A DNA stretch of 64,000 nucleotides from contig NZ_CP080506.1 of the NCBI RefSeq assembly GCF_020342455.1, positions 434,001 through 498,000 of the forward strand, written 5' to 3'. The stretch comes from Profftia sp020342455 (GTDB lineage Bacteria > Pseudomonadota > Gammaproteobacteria > Enterobacterales > Enterobacteriaceae). Of this stretch, positions 1 through 12,966 are shown in pieces. The position numbers and the translations under genes are program-made. Each line of letters starts with the position of its first letter. Position 1 is the first letter of the stretch. The notes below the pieces were generated by a model, which did not search any database, had not been told where the DNA came from, and saw only the letters and a program-made list of their open reading frames with translations.

Positions 1-2203
1 ATTCTGTATTGGTACATGCTATATACTTACCAAAACGTCCTATCTTTACTTGCATTTCAGAATGACATTTTTTACATTTAAGAATTAGATCATTATAGTT
101 TTTTATGAAAAATTTACCCTCTTGAATTTTATAACCATTGCAAGTTGGATTATTACCACAAATAAGTAACTTACTACTATTATTCATAAAATAACTATCC
201 ATCGCAGTACCGCAAATTACGCAGCGTTTTTTAGCGCGTAGGGCGTTTGTTTCTACATCTTCTCCTTCTAGTATTTCAGATTCAGGTAATAGATTAATTG
301 TATTTTTACATCTTTTTTTGATGGGTGTTATTGTATAACCGGAGCATCCTAAGAATACACCGGTACTTGCAGTACGAATACCCATCTGACGCTTACAAAC
401 AGTACAGGAAATATTTGTAATAACCATTTTATTCAGATGCATACCTCCATCTTTTGGATCTTTCTCCGCTATTAACATCTGATTACTAAAATTATGAAAA
501 AAGTTGTCTAGTACATTTTGCCAATTTTTTTTAGCATTTGCTACTTGATCTAAATCATCTTCCATGTGGGCGGTAAAATCATAATTAATTAGCTCTTGGA
601 AATGATTTAGTAAACTATAAGTTACAATTTCTCCCATTTTTTCTGCATAAAAACGACGTTGATAAATACGCACATAACCACGATCTTGAATTGTCGAAAT
701 AATTGTTGAATATGTAGATGGACGCCCAATACCACGCTTTTCTAGCTCTTTTACTAAAGACGCTTCATTAAAACGTATTAATGGTTTAGTAAAACATTGA
801 CGTGATAATAAGTTTTGTAGTAGTAAATTACTACCTATTTTAATAAACGGTATAATATTTTTTTCATTATTTTTAAGGATCTGAGGTAGTATTTTAGTCC
901 AACCATCAAAACGTAAGGTACGATATTTAGCCTTGAGCATATAATGACCGGCTTGAACTAAAATTGTGGTAGAATCATATTCTGCCGGAGTCATTTGACA
1001 AGATATGAACTGATCCCAAATAAGATAGTAAAGTTTCTGCGCATCAGGTCCTATATTTTTTAATTGTTCAAAAGATAGGATATTCATATTAGTCGGGCGA
1101 ATAGCTTCGTGTGCTTCCTGTGCGTTATTTTGGCTTGCATAAATATAAGGTTCTTTAGGTATGTATTGCGCACCGAAATTTGTAATTATATAATCTCGAA
1201 CCATATTCATAGCATCTTGACTAAGATTTGTTGAATCAGTGCGCATATAAGTAATATATCCAGTTTCATAAAGACGTTGAGCCAACATCATAGTTTTTTT
1301 AACACTAAATCCTAAACGTGTATGCGCTGTTTGCTGTAAAGTAGAAGTAATAAATGGCGCATAAGGTTTACTACTAGTTTTTTTATATACATAATCAGAT
1401 ACAATATAACTTTCTTTTTCTAATTCCTTTAAAGAGATCTGGATCTGCTCGTTATTTATCGGTTTAAATATTTTATTTTTTACATGAGTTACCTGCATTT
1501 GTAAAGCGAGTGTATTTTTAATATGTAAATTTGCACGTAATTCCCAATATTCTTCAGGAACAAATTTTTTTATTGCAAATTCTCGATCTACCACTAAACG
1601 AACTGCCACGGATTGCACACGTCCTGCGGATAAACCACGAGCAATTTTTTTCCATAATAGCGGAGATATCATATATCCTACTATACGATCCATAAAACGA
1701 CGAGCTTGCTGTGCATATACTCGATCAATATTTATTTCTCCAGGATTATTAAATGCTTGCTGGATAGATTTTTGTGTAATCTCATTAAATAAGACACGGC
1801 TGTAAAGTTTATGTTCACCTCCAATTACTTCACGTAAGTGCCAAGCTATCGCTTCACCTTCCCGGTCTAAGTCGGTTGCAAGATAAATATGGTTAACTTT
1901 TTTTGCTAATATTTTTAATTCATCAACAATCTTTTCCTTACCTGGAAGAATCTCGTAGTGTGCTTTCCATCCGTGATAGGGATCAATACCTATACGATTA
2001 ATAAGTGTTTCCTTTTCATGCTTTTTAATCTTAAGTTTTGCCTTACCTTTAACAGTTGATGTGCTTTTATGATTGAGCAAACCACTAGTTGGTAAATCTC
2101 TGATATGACCTATGCTAGATTTTACTATATAGTTTTTACCTAAATATTTACTTATAGTTTTTGCTTTTGCTGGGGATTCAACTATTACAAGAGATTTATC
2201 CAT
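1..2203 (-). CDS. topA: DNA topoisomerase I (3' end beyond window)
   Basis: Type IA topoisomerase that relaxes negative supercoils behind RNA polymerase. The frame opens at the ATG at 2203 and runs off the left edge after about 734 codons; E. coli TopA has 865 residues, so the last part is outside the window. The N-terminus has the Toprim signature VIVESPAKAKTISKYLG. The active-site tyrosine lies in GYITYMRTDSTNL near residue 319, the same position as in E. coli. Between about 60 and 480 (roughly residues 575-715) several Cys-x-x-Cys pairs mark the C-terminal zinc ribbons, and the frame leaves the window in GRFGKYIACTN, a typical zinc-ribbon segment. It appears intact and stands alone, with a 4.5 kb gene-free region upstream. 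Identification is secure. Confidence 0.97.
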   Translation of the reverse strand, partial: MDKSLVIVESPAKAKTISKYLGKNYIVKSSIGHIRDLPTSGLLNHKSTSTVKGKAKLKIKKHEKETLINRIGIDPYHGWKAHYEILPGKEKIVDELKILAKKVNHIYLATDLDREGEAIAWHLREVIGGEHKLYSRVLFNEITQKSIQQAFNNPGEINIDRVYAQQARRFMDRIVGYMISPLLWKKIARGLSAGRVQSVAVRLVVDREFAIKKFVPEEYWELRANLHIKNTLALQMQVTHVKNKIFKPINNEQIQISLKELEKESYIVSDYVYKKTSSKPYAPFITSTLQQTAHTRLGFSVKKTMMLAQRLYETGYITYMRTDSTNLSQDAMNMVRDYIITNFGAQYIPKEPYIYASQNNAQEAHEAIRPTNMNILSFEQLKNIGPDAQKLYYLIWDQFISCQMTPAEYDSTTILVQAGHYMLKAKYRTLRFDGWTKILPQILKNNEKNIIPFIKIGSNLLLQNLLSRQCFTKPLIRFNEASLVKELEKRGIGRPSTYSTIISTIQDRGYVRIYQRRFYAEKMGEIVTYSLLNHFQELINYDFTAHMEDDLDQVANAKKNWQNVLDNFFHNFSNQMLIAEKDPKDGGMHLNKMVITNISCTVCKRQMGIRTASTGVFLGCSGYTITPIKKRCKNTINLLPESEILEGEDVETNALRAKKRCVICGTAMDSYFMNNSSKLLICGNNPTCNGYKIQEGKFFIKNYNDLILKCKKCHSEMQVKIGRFGKYIACTNTE

Positions 2204-5200
2204 AATTATTTTTACCTGAATAAATATTCTATCTCTAGAATCTTTTGCTGACTGCTATCTTAATAACTGATACATAGACTTTGTATTATTATATATTTCT
2301 TATAATTTTTTTTAAAAATCATAATACATTATCTTTTATCTAGATATTATAAATATATTACAAAATATAATTAATATTAAAATGTAATACATAATATTAA
2401 TTTTTTAATAATTTTTGGCTAAATAAATTATATATTTTATATAATTTATGATAATAATCATATATTAATATAGTTAATGGATATATAAAATATATTATTA
2501 AGGATCATGTGAGATTTTTAAAAAACCTAAATCTCTAAGTAGAGATATCCCTTCAATTTTATTTATGAATAATAATAAGTTATAATTTATTGTGACAATT
2601 TACTCTATCATTAAGTATCCATTAACATCAAAATAAGACTAATTATATTATTATAATTAATATAATTAGTAAAAATAATATACTATATAAGCGATGCTAA
2701 TATACAGTAATAAAATTTATTATTAAAATAATGTAGACGGTTAAAAAATTACTCTATAATACTATATTAGGGGTTAGATTATAATATCTAGATACTACCT
2801 TAGATATGTTAAAAAATTATTTATTCAGTGCACTATATAGAAAATAATAAATATTAAATACTTATTTGATTTTAATTTATTATATAAAAATATTATTTAT
2901 GCTATGATATTATATATCATATACTAATGGGTATTATTTATAATCTTATTTATTACTCATGTTTTAGTACTTTTATTTAGATTTTTTTACTATTTATAAA
3001 ATGTAGATTGTTATTAATGATCTAATTTGTATTAAGTATAGTGGATAGTTTAAGTAAGTAATTTATATTACCTCCATCATACAAGGTATCACAGTAGTAG
3101 TCTGAATCTAACTAAAAGTAATTTTTATTAGAGAACCCATTTTATTGTTAAAAGATCGTGTCCTATATATTCTAGTATATTTAATATATTAATAAATATA
3201 GTGATGATAAATTATTTTATATCTATTTTTTATATAAACCAGATACAACCTTGAAATTTTTTAAAAAATTGTAGCCAAGTAATTACATTTATATATTTTA
3301 CTGTGTTATAATAGTCTACTTAATTATTAATAATTTAATTAAATATTTTACTTATTTATTACGTTATTTATAAATATGTTTTGCTACTTATATCTGTATC
3401 TATACTATCAGGTTATGTAGATATCTTAGTGGTTAATTTTATACTATTATTTCAAGCATATCCTAAAATTTTATTATCAGGATTATACAATAAACATTAA
3501 TTAGACTAATATAATTCAAATAGTAATCTTTATGTAAAATATTAATAATATAATAATATATCTTTAGATTTTAAGTTAATTTTTCTATTAACTTTATAAT
3601 TAAGCGCTTAAAATGTATAACTTTATATGTTATATTATTTGTTTTGTATTTTTATTAAATCAAGATATGCATAGATAACTAAGCTTAATTATTCTTTATA
3701 AGCAGTTACATTATAGGCAGTATATTACTGCATGTATTATAAAACGTACTAAGAGTTTTATTTCATAAATAATGTATTTGTATATTAAAACTACATGGGT
3801 ATCTTTACCTATATAACTTCTTATAAGTAGGTATATGGTTGTAATATAATTAAATTAATGAGTTTATTGGTCAGAAAGAATCAATGGCATTGTATTCTAT
3901 ACAAAGATTAATTAATACTCTGTATAGAAATAATTAAATAATATTTATTATAGAATACTTATTCTATAAGAATACGGATATTATTTTATAAAAAATATAA
4001 TTTACAGTGTAATCTTTAACATCAAATATGTTTTATATATATCACTGTTATTAAGGTGAAAATAAAATCTTAGTATAAGCACATTTATTTAGAGTAATAC
4101 TCTTTTATTTTTAGATTATCTACTTTTACTTTTAAAAGTAATATTTTTATATTTTAAATAAATAAGTATTCATCTTGTTATTTTTTTATAAATGTATTAA
4201 TATGAATTAGTAATTTAAAATATTTCGAAAATATAGTTGCAATTTTACTTAACTATAAGCGTAGTTTTTATTTGATGATATCTTATATCGATATTATTAG
4301 GTGGGTATAATATCAATTAATTACAATCTATCCCGATAGATATCTAATAATTAACTAAAATACTAATCTATTAAAAAACAATTATTATTTTACTATAGAG
4401 TAAATAATATTTTATATTAAAGTAAAATACTAATGTAGAGTTATATACTATAATGATGTTCTATCATTAGTTATATGTTATATTATTTCTATAGTTATTT
4501 GTTCCAATAAAATTTACTAGTTTTATTTTTAGGTCGTAACCATTATAAATTATAAAACGTCCTTGACCACCTTGACGACCACTCTAATTTTATATGTACA
4601 CTCACTTCAATATCACCTCTATTGTATAGATCTCCTATAATATTGATTCAATCAATCTAGGGTATAATTAGTTGTGTAAATTAAATAATTTCTTTTGATA
4701 GTTTATGTTTAGTATATAGATAAAGTAAACGTAAAGCTTCTATCTGTTTAGCATATCTATTATTTAAAAAAAATTTATAATCAACATATGTTAAAATACT
4801 AAAAATATTATATACTTAATTTTTATTATGATAAAATGTAAATTATTTAAATGTCTTTTATCTCTCTAATGTCTTTATACTATTTTTAATGAAAATATTT
4901 AAATAAAAGCAATTATATTTAAGTTTATAAACATATAAGTAGTCCAGTGTTAAAATATTAAGGTTTTCTTTTTTAGATTTAAGTTTACAAGATATATTTT
5001 ATGTGAGTGTAATATAAAATTATTATATTCTCTCTTTAATTGAGACAGCTTCAATAAAGTTATGCGAGAATTCATAATTATATTAATTATGAATACTAAG
5101 TGGTGTTTTTTACCATGATTAGTATTATTTATGTAATAAATATCAAGTAGTCTTTTCTATATGAGCTTTCAAGAATAGATAACCTATATTTAAGTTTAAC

Positions 5201-6720
5201 TCACATCATATCCACGTTTTTCTGCTATTACCCTAATATACTAAAAGTCTTAAGATTATTTCCGTCTATTCTAAAGCTATAAAAATCATGAATGCTCTTC
5301 TTCATTATAGAGTGAATAATCTTCTTTTTCATGTATATTGAAACCAATTATTATTATTTTAGTATAAAGGAGAGTTTTTACTGAGTTGATGATAAAATAA
5401 CCGAAATAATGTATATACTTATTATCAGATATATATTTTACCGAATTTAAAAATTTAAATTTTAATTTAATATAGTTTACGAACTATAAAAGTATTAGAT
5501 CTTAATATCTTACTTATTTAGTATATTAAAAATATTTCATATAATATTAGGTAGTATAAGGTTATAATTAGTAATTATTTTTTATTAAAAAAATTTTATA
5601 AGTAAATATAAACATACCTTTAAAATATAATACTAAATATTACTCTTAAATTTTTTTCATCTACCAATTAATTTAACTATATAATGTTAATTATAGAGCA
5701 ATAAATATTTTATTAATACAAAGATTGTATTAATAAAATATTATTAATATGAATAGAATTAAAATTCTATGGAGTAATTACAGCATAATGACAGAGGTTA
5801 TTAATGATATTTTAAAGTAAAATTAATCTGATCTTATTTTTAAATTCATCATAATAAACAAAAAATAGCAAAAATAAACATAAAATATTAGGATTGACAA
5901 AAAATATTTTTTATTACTTATATTAATAGTATTTTATCCTTTTATTGAAGTCAAGCTAAATATAGCTTAGTGTTATATTACTATATATTAACTATATATA
6001 TCTTATACTACATACTATAAGTGTATTAATAACACTTTAAATGCTGAACTTTTATTGTATTCATCGAATGATATAATGAATTTTATTATAATTAAATATT
6101 AATTAGTTCTTTTTGTTTTTTATTATTAGTATTTTATACTATATTTTTGTATCTTGTTTTAGATAAAAAATTTATGCATTATTTAGGTTTATAGAATATA
6201 TTATATTAATTGTTAAAGTAATCATTAGACTTAATTTTATTACTTAGAGCAAAATATATTATATAATAAAATTATATTTATTATTAATATAATATTAAAT
6301 ATTACTTATTAAATAATTATGTTAGTAAATAAATACCTTATTGACTTCACATTTTATTTATTATAAATATGTTAGGTAGTACTTAAAATGTTTTACATGA
6401 TTTTTTCGGCATAAATATATTCACATATTACTGATCATTAATAGAAGTGTGTTTATAAACTTCATTCAACTAAAAAAATTTTGTTATATAGATTTAAAAT
6501 CTATCTTAAGTATATAGAATTTTACTTCTCTTTAAAATTTATACATATTATACTCATTTATACTTAATGAATGATTTAAATTATAGGTGATGATATTTTT
6601 ATTTTTAGATATTAATTTATTAATAATGAAAAAATACTTTTGTCTTATTAGACTTATTATTTATTAATAATGTAACAAATTATTAATAACTGTATTATTA
6701 ATTAAATATAATTTTAGTAA
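2204..6720. other. Gene-free AT-rich region with faint coding relics
   Basis: About 4.5 kb between the divergent side of topA and the 3' end of mrcB. Both strands are full of stops and no frame shows a conserved protein. Only short islands of more balanced composition stand out, near 3040-3130, 4500-4640 and 5160-5340; they read like decayed coding sequence. No tRNA-like cloverleaf or GC-rich hairpin was seen. I read it as eroded genome left after gene loss. Confidence 0.6.
4500..4640 (-). pseudogene. Decayed coding relic, possibly ssb-like
   Basis: On the minus strand this island reads, with one frame change, as GDIEV..IKLEW followed by RQGGQGRFII. The pattern W-x(2-3)-Q-x-G-Q-x-R-[FY] resembles the segment KWTDQSGQDRYTT of enterobacterial single-stranded DNA-binding protein. 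There is no start codon, and stops and frame changes surround it. Only about 20 codons support the resemblance, and ssb does not neighbour topA in E. coli. What is seen is a better-balanced composition and this motif; the gene identity is a guess. Confidence 0.22.
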
Positions 6721-9042
6721 TTAATTATCCTGTGTATTTACAATATCACTAATCCAACCTCCTGTTATAACTACTTGTGGCATTTTAATTAGTTCCTCTG
6801 TATTACTGGGTGTGCATAATCTTTCTGGATTTTCTGTCCATACAGGAATGGTAAGAAAATTCCCACTTTTACAAATAAAGTTGCCTGATTTATCAATATT
6901 CATATTAGTAATTCCTTCTGGAGGTATAAGATTTAAGGGTAGTGGGGTCTGGTTTTCTAAATATTTACGATATAAGGTGAGAGCACCATTAGCACCGGTT
7001 AAATTAGTTGGGCCATTATTATCACGTCCTATCCATGTAATAGTGACTTCCTTACCATCCACACCAACAAACCAACTATCACGTAAATCGTTGGTAGTAC
7101 CTGTTTTTGCAGCTAGATGATAGTTACCGAACTGTGTAACTAGAGAGCGTGAAGTACCCCTAGTTACCACTTGTTGCATACCGTAAAGTGTTAGATAAGC
7201 AGCCTGTGGTGGTACCACGCGTTGTGCTTGAGGTAAGCTTTGATATAATATGGTTCCATCTTCAGTAATTACAGAACGTACTGATGATAGAGGTGCTAAG
7301 TTACCACTACTTGCGATAGTTTGATATTCTTGTGCAACTTCAATTGGTGTAAGGTTTATAGCTCCAAGCAATATAGATGGAACCGGATTAATTATATTTT
7401 TAGGAATACCAAGGTTATGTAAGGTTGCAATAACTTGATCTAACCCTAATAACATACCTAGATTTACTGTTGGTACGTTAAGAGAATTAACTAAGGCATC
7501 AATTAACATTACTTGTCCTCGATACCTACGATCATAATTTTTAGGCTGCCAAATACTTCCATTTGCTTGTTTAATCGAAAGAGGACGATCTGTTAGCCAT
7601 GCATTCAGGCTATATCTGTCTGGCTTACTGAGTGCAGTGAGATAAGTTGATGGCTTAGCTAGAGAACCAATGGAGCGACGAGCATTCATAGCGCGATTAA
7701 AACCAGCAAATTGAGGATTGGCACCTCCCACCATTGCTCTTACCTCACCGCTGAAACGATCAACTATTACCATTGCTGCTTCAAGATCATTGATTTGACA
7801 CGTTTCTTTAAGATCTAAAATACCATTTTCAACAGCTTTTTCGGCGGCATTTTGTGATACAGGATCTAATGTAGTAAATATTTTAGTACCAGATAAATCA
7901 TTTATTTTGTTCCCTATTTTTTTTTCTAGTTCCTGGTGTACCATTTGCATGAATGCTGGTTGTGGGGAAATTATACCTCCATTCTTTGGTTGTATACCTA
8001 AATTACGAGTGCTTAGCATCATGTATATATCTTTATTAATTAAGTGCTGGTTTTCTAGCAGCTTAAGCACTAGATTGCGACGTTCTAATGTTAATTGAGG
8101 ATTATGCCATGGATTATACAGTGAAGCACCTTTTACTATACCTACTAGTAATGCTTGTTGATCAAGGCTTAATTCATTAATAGGACGTCCAAAATAATAT
8201 AAGCTCGCTAATGGAAAACCGTGTATCTGATTATTACTGCATTGGCCAAGGTAAACTTCATTTAAATACAGTTCTAATATTCGATCTTTACTGTAGCGAT
8301 AATCTAAAATTAATGCCATATAAGCCTCATTTATTTTACGCCAGAATGATCTTTTATTTGTTAAAAATAAATTTTTTACTAACTGCTGAGTTAAGGTACT
8401 TCCACCCTGTACTGTATGTCCTGCATGAATATTAGCAATAATAGCACGTCCAATAGAATAAAGACTTACACCTTCGTGTTCATAAAAATGACGATCCTCG
8501 GTTATTATTAGCGCATATACTAATAAATCTGGGAATCCGCTGCGTGGTACGAAGATACGTTGTCCTCTATTTGATGTGCTTAAAATAGTGATTAAGCGAG
8601 GATCTAAACGAAAACATCCAAATTGACGTTGGTTATCCATATTCTGTATCTGAATTAAGCGATCATGATTAAATATTAAACGTGCACTTATTTGATTCTC
8701 TTTACCATTAGGAAAATTAAATGGACGTCGCAATAAATAAATATAATTAGTATTTACAGAAAATTCTCCTGGACCTGTAATATAGTTAACTTGGCGGTAT
8801 TGAATTCCTTTTAATAAATTAATTATTTCTTTTTTGCTATAAAACATGTCAGGTTCAAGGTCTATAATACGACCATAAACTATAGCAGGTAATTTCCATA
8901 CTTTACCGTTAATGCGTTTACATATTTTTTGATCAAGATAGAAACCATAAATTATTGATAATATTAAGATTATTAATGAAATCTTAGTTAGAAATCTTAC
9001 TAATTTATAGTAACAATATTTTTTTAACTTTTCGTGCACCAA
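6721..9042 (-). CDS. mrcB: Bifunctional penicillin-binding protein 1B
   Basis: Class A PBP that polymerises lipid II into glycan strands and cross-links them at the inner membrane. Up to 773 residues, against 844 in E. coli. A single membrane anchor lies at about residues 17-36, then the UB2H region, then a GT51 transglycosylase domain with TEDRHFYEHEG (catalytic Glu182) and GGSTLTQQLVKNLFL. The transpeptidase domain has SLAK (nucleophile Ser460), an SxN motif in SLNVPT and KTGTTN. All catalytic motifs are present. The charged cytoplasmic tail of about 60 residues in E. coli is cut to about 15. No ATG serves as start: the frame opens with TTG (9042) directly followed by GTG (9039), behind an AGAGG ribosome binding site, and either may be used. 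It stands alone between two gene deserts. Confidence 0.96.
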   Translation of the reverse strand: MVHEKLKKYCYYKLVRFLTKISLIILILSIIYGFYLDQKICKRINGKVWKLPAIVYGRIIDLEPDMFYSKKEIINLLKGIQYRQVNYITGPGEFSVNTNYIYLLRRPFNFPNGKENQISARLIFNHDRLIQIQNMDNQRQFGCFRLDPRLITILSTSNRGQRIFVPRSGFPDLLVYALIITEDRHFYEHEGVSLYSIGRAIIANIHAGHTVQGGSTLTQQLVKNLFLTNKRSFWRKINEAYMALILDYRYSKDRILELYLNEVYLGQCSNNQIHGFPLASLYYFGRPINELSLDQQALLVGIVKGASLYNPWHNPQLTLERRNLVLKLLENQHLINKDIYMMLSTRNLGIQPKNGGIISPQPAFMQMVHQELEKKIGNKINDLSGTKIFTTLDPVSQNAAEKAVENGILDLKETCQINDLEAAMVIVDRFSGEVRAMVGGANPQFAGFNRAMNARRSIGSLAKPSTYLTALSKPDRYSLNAWLTDRPLSIKQANGSIWQPKNYDRRYRGQVMLIDALVNSLNVPTVNLGMLLGLDQVIATLHNLGIPKNIINPVPSILLGAINLTPIEVAQEYQTIASSGNLAPLSSVRSVITEDGTILYQSLPQAQRVVPPQAAYLTLYGMQQVVTRGTSRSLVTQFGNYHLAAKTGTTNDLRDSWFVGVDGKEVTITWIGRDNNGPTNLTGANGALTLYRKYLENQTPLPLNLIPPEGITNMNIDKSGNFICKSGNFLTIPVWTENPERLCTPSNTEELIKMPQVVITGGWISDIVNTQDN

Positions 9043-11187
9043 ATAAACCTCTCTATCTTTTTATAATAATTATATTTATTTTATTTTTATTCTTAGTATT
9101 GTATTTTTTTATATCTTATTTTTTATAAAACGTTATAAAGGTAATCATGATTAATTATCACAATATTTAAAACCTTTCTATTTAGAGAAGAGAAGTGAGT
9201 TAGTTAATTTAACAGTAAACTGCTATTATCTTTTTACTCATATAATGTAGTGTTTGTATACGGAGTTTAAGTCATTTATTACCGCTTATTCTAAGAATAT
9301 AATCCTTATTACTATTTAGTTTTAAAACTATACTCATTTTATGAATAAATTATTAAATCATTCTTATTCTAATATATCATCATATTTATAAATGTTTTTT
9401 GTTTAAAAATCTTTAACTGTCTTATTCAAAAACATATACAATTTTAGTATAAAGATATTTAAATATACAATAGAAAGAGATATATAATTTAAATAAAAAC
9501 AGAAATATTTATCACTTATATTATATTAATATCACTGATATTAATATTAATATAATACTTAATTATAAGTCTTTATGGGTAAATTATATTTTATATATTA
9601 ATTATTAATTATAACTTTATTTATATAACTATTACTAAATACTAATTCATTAATTAGCGATATACCCTTATTATTATTTTTAGCAAAAAATAATAATATT
9701 AAAATCATTTATAGAATTAGATATAAAATATAATTTTCATATAATAAAAATATATTTTAATTTATTAATAATATATATAAAATATAGAAAAGCTCTTATT
9801 GTATTTTTATAAATGATCTAGGTTTATATAGTAATATGTTTATAAACATTTTTATTAAATGGTTTAACATTTATTAAATTCATTATTATTTACTTTTCTC
9901 AACTACATAACAACATATTTTTACTTATTATGTTGACTAATATGGTTATTTATTATTTTTATTAAGTAAAACTTAGGGTAATATTAATATATTAAACTAT
10001 TTATTTATTTTTTAAAAATTTTCATAAAAACTATTATATAGATAATTATATACTTCATTTTTTCTTATCTACTTAAAGGTCTATTTATACAATATTTTAC
10101 GCTATATTATGTAATTTGTTATTATTAGTATATTTAGAAAGATAAATAACCCTAGTTTAAATTTACTTGTTGAGATAAAAAGTTTTATAATATAAGTTTG
10201 TATTTAAAGTTTTATTTATAAGTATATTTTAAGAGATGAATTTTTATTTTAATATTCTATCTATTTTATATTTTCTGCGAACTATAACTTATTTAATATT
10301 TTATTTTTTATTAGTACTATCATTTAAAATGTTTACCCTTTTAGAAAAATATTTTAAGTTCAACGTTATACAACATAACTAAATTGTATTTTTTATTTTC
10401 ATATCTAATAATTACTGTATTTTAATATTTTATTGTACACTCAGTATGTAATAAATATAATATAACAATAAGAAAATTTATCTTATAATCTAAAAAATTT
10501 AATATTCCTATATAGATTTTTATATGATTAAGATAAAGAATATATTTATGATTATATAATCATTTTTATAAAACTAAATAAAATAGATAAATAAAATATT
10601 TACAGATGAGTAATGCTACGATATTTATAATCACTTATTGATCAAGTGTTATATTCTTATAATTAATATTTCAATTTTAAAGTGTTTTTGTAAGTCATAG
10701 TAGTTAGTGTTTTAATTTAATAATTAAAATATTTTTATCAGTAAAATGATACTACAAATAGATTGTAGTAAATTATGAAATTTTAATATTATTTTTTTAA
10801 ATATTTCCCTAATTAATTTGTTGATTAGTATCTTCGTATATTTTAGTGTTACTAATTAAATTATATAGATTTATCTATGAATATTTGAAAAATCACAAAA
10901 CTATTATTTTTTATATTATTTATTTTAGATGATAAATCAATGCAAAATTATTATAAAATATAAAAGATATGGATAGATAACCGTACATAAATTTGTTCTA
11001 TACTTTTTTAATTTTACTTCTTTTTGTATAAAATCTATGTAATTAATTACATTTATTAATGTATCAAAAGAATATATATTATTCTAAGTTTCTTAATATT
11101 ATTAAGACAATAATTTCTTGCGTATTCATTATGCTACTATTTTTTTAGTAGTTGTATGATTTCTGTTAAAGTAAGTAATATTATATT

Positions 11188-11221
11188 AGCAACCTACTTT
11201 ATTCAGGTAGGTTGCTATTTT
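11188..11221 (+). terminator. Orphan GC-rich hairpin, terminator-like
   Basis: Perfect 10-bp arms AGCAACCTAC and GTAGGTTGCT with a 9-base loop, followed by ATTTTG. The stem has five G:C pairs, far above the surrounding sequence, and the shape is that of an intrinsic terminator, although the T tract is short. No gene precedes it within 2 kb on the plus strand or follows within 2.8 kb. It may be the terminator of a lost gene or the end of a small RNA that I cannot define. Confidence 0.4.
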
Positions 11222-12935
11222 GTATTATATTCTAGAATAAATGATAAAATTATTGAGATAGTATTTAATACATATGCAATATAATTGCAGTATTAGTATA
11301 TAAAATTTTTAATCTCTTTTTTAAATAATATTACACCTACTACTTAAAGGTAGTTATTATGTTACTACTTAAGCATGTGATCTGTAAAAACATTTAATAC
11401 CGTAAATAAATATTATTATATAAAAGAACTTAATTTTTATCTTTATGGTCATTCTTTAGGTTATGCACTTTTACATGTTCGTTTAATTTACTTTTTAAAA
11501 GTTTTCATTTATATTACTAATATATTATCATCTAATGTACAAAATATATTATCTAGACAATATTAATTGTAAATATAAATAGAACTAAATGGCAATAGAA
11601 GATCTGTAATACACTTGGTACATTAATAAGTACAAAAATAAATATAGCAGATGTTATTTATAATATTGAATATTAAGATACTCATTAGTTAATAAAAATT
11701 TTTAGAATTTTAATAATATTAATTTAGGTATAAGTAGTCTTACTAAAATTTACTATTTTATTTCCAATTTAATTGGAAATTATAATAATTTATTATATGA
11801 CTTTTAATAGCATTAATAAGATAATTTCTATAGTGATAGTAAATACTACGTCTCATAGTAAAGTATGATGTTGTATTATGAGATAATATGTAGTTTTAAG
11901 GTAAAAAATATAATTAGATAAAAACTGATAATTTTACAAAAAATTACCCTTGTATATTAATTCTAATAAAGAATATTTATAAAATTTTAGTGAGTAGTTA
12001 TGAACTTATAATGAATTTTTTTAGAATATATATTATTATAAGTTATCTAGTAATTTATAGTAATATATAATGTAATGCTATTTAATAGTATTTTTAGTCT
12101 AGAGATATACAACATTAAAGTTATTTTTTAATATCATATTTTTGTTATAGTGTTTATTTTGTAAACAATAAATAATATGTACTATTATTTTATATTTTAT
12201 ATTTTATGTGCAAATACTTTTTGTAGTTTAAAAAATTTTTTATAATATTTTTTATCTACAGGCAAAGGTTTTATTGATATAAGAATATTATTTTTCTTGA
12301 TAAGATTAGAATTTTTCTAATAAAAGAGTATAATTTTATTTACGATACAATATTTTTGTATTTTAATTTTTATTAATTTTTTATTTTATTATGGAATTAA
12401 ATATATAAAACACCGTGTGTTAATATAATATATACCAAAATAATTTGCTAAATATTATTTAAATCTCTTAAATATTGAATTAAGTTTATATAAAATGTTT
12501 TCTTTAACTATAATATGTTGCTTAAAACAAATCTAATATAATACTCACCAGTAAGTGATACTCTTAATAATAAAGATAACAAACAAATACTTTATTTTAT
12601 TATGCACTAAATTAAATATAATATAAATTATTGTAAGACTTTTTAATTACTCAATAATAATCTAACTAATAATCTTATATACAAACTTTACTATAAATTA
12701 AATATTTTAATAAATACGTAGTAAGTATATATCGATTATATTGTGGTATTTGTCAAATTAAAATTAGTAAAAATATTTTTATATAAAAGAAAGTTAATTA
12801 CAACAATTTAATTAATTTAATGTCTAAATATAAATAATATAATTTTATTGAGATATTACAATTATTTTAATAAATATTCTAATCAATGTGATTTCTAGTA
12901 ACATTATTTATTTACATAATGATCTTATATCTTAC

Positions 12936-12966
12936 ATCTAATATCTAATATCTAATATCTAATATC
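12936..12966. repeat. Tandem repeat, 7-bp unit ATCTAAT, about 4.4 copies
   Basis: Four exact consecutive copies of ATCTAAT and a partial fifth. It lies in the desert between mrcB and aroC. The unit differs from the heptamer array at 19921-19969. Confidence 0.9.

Noticed and set aside
9523..9547. AT-only near-palindrome with 12-bp arms and one-base centre
   Set aside because: Expected by chance in sequence of this composition and not near a gene boundary.
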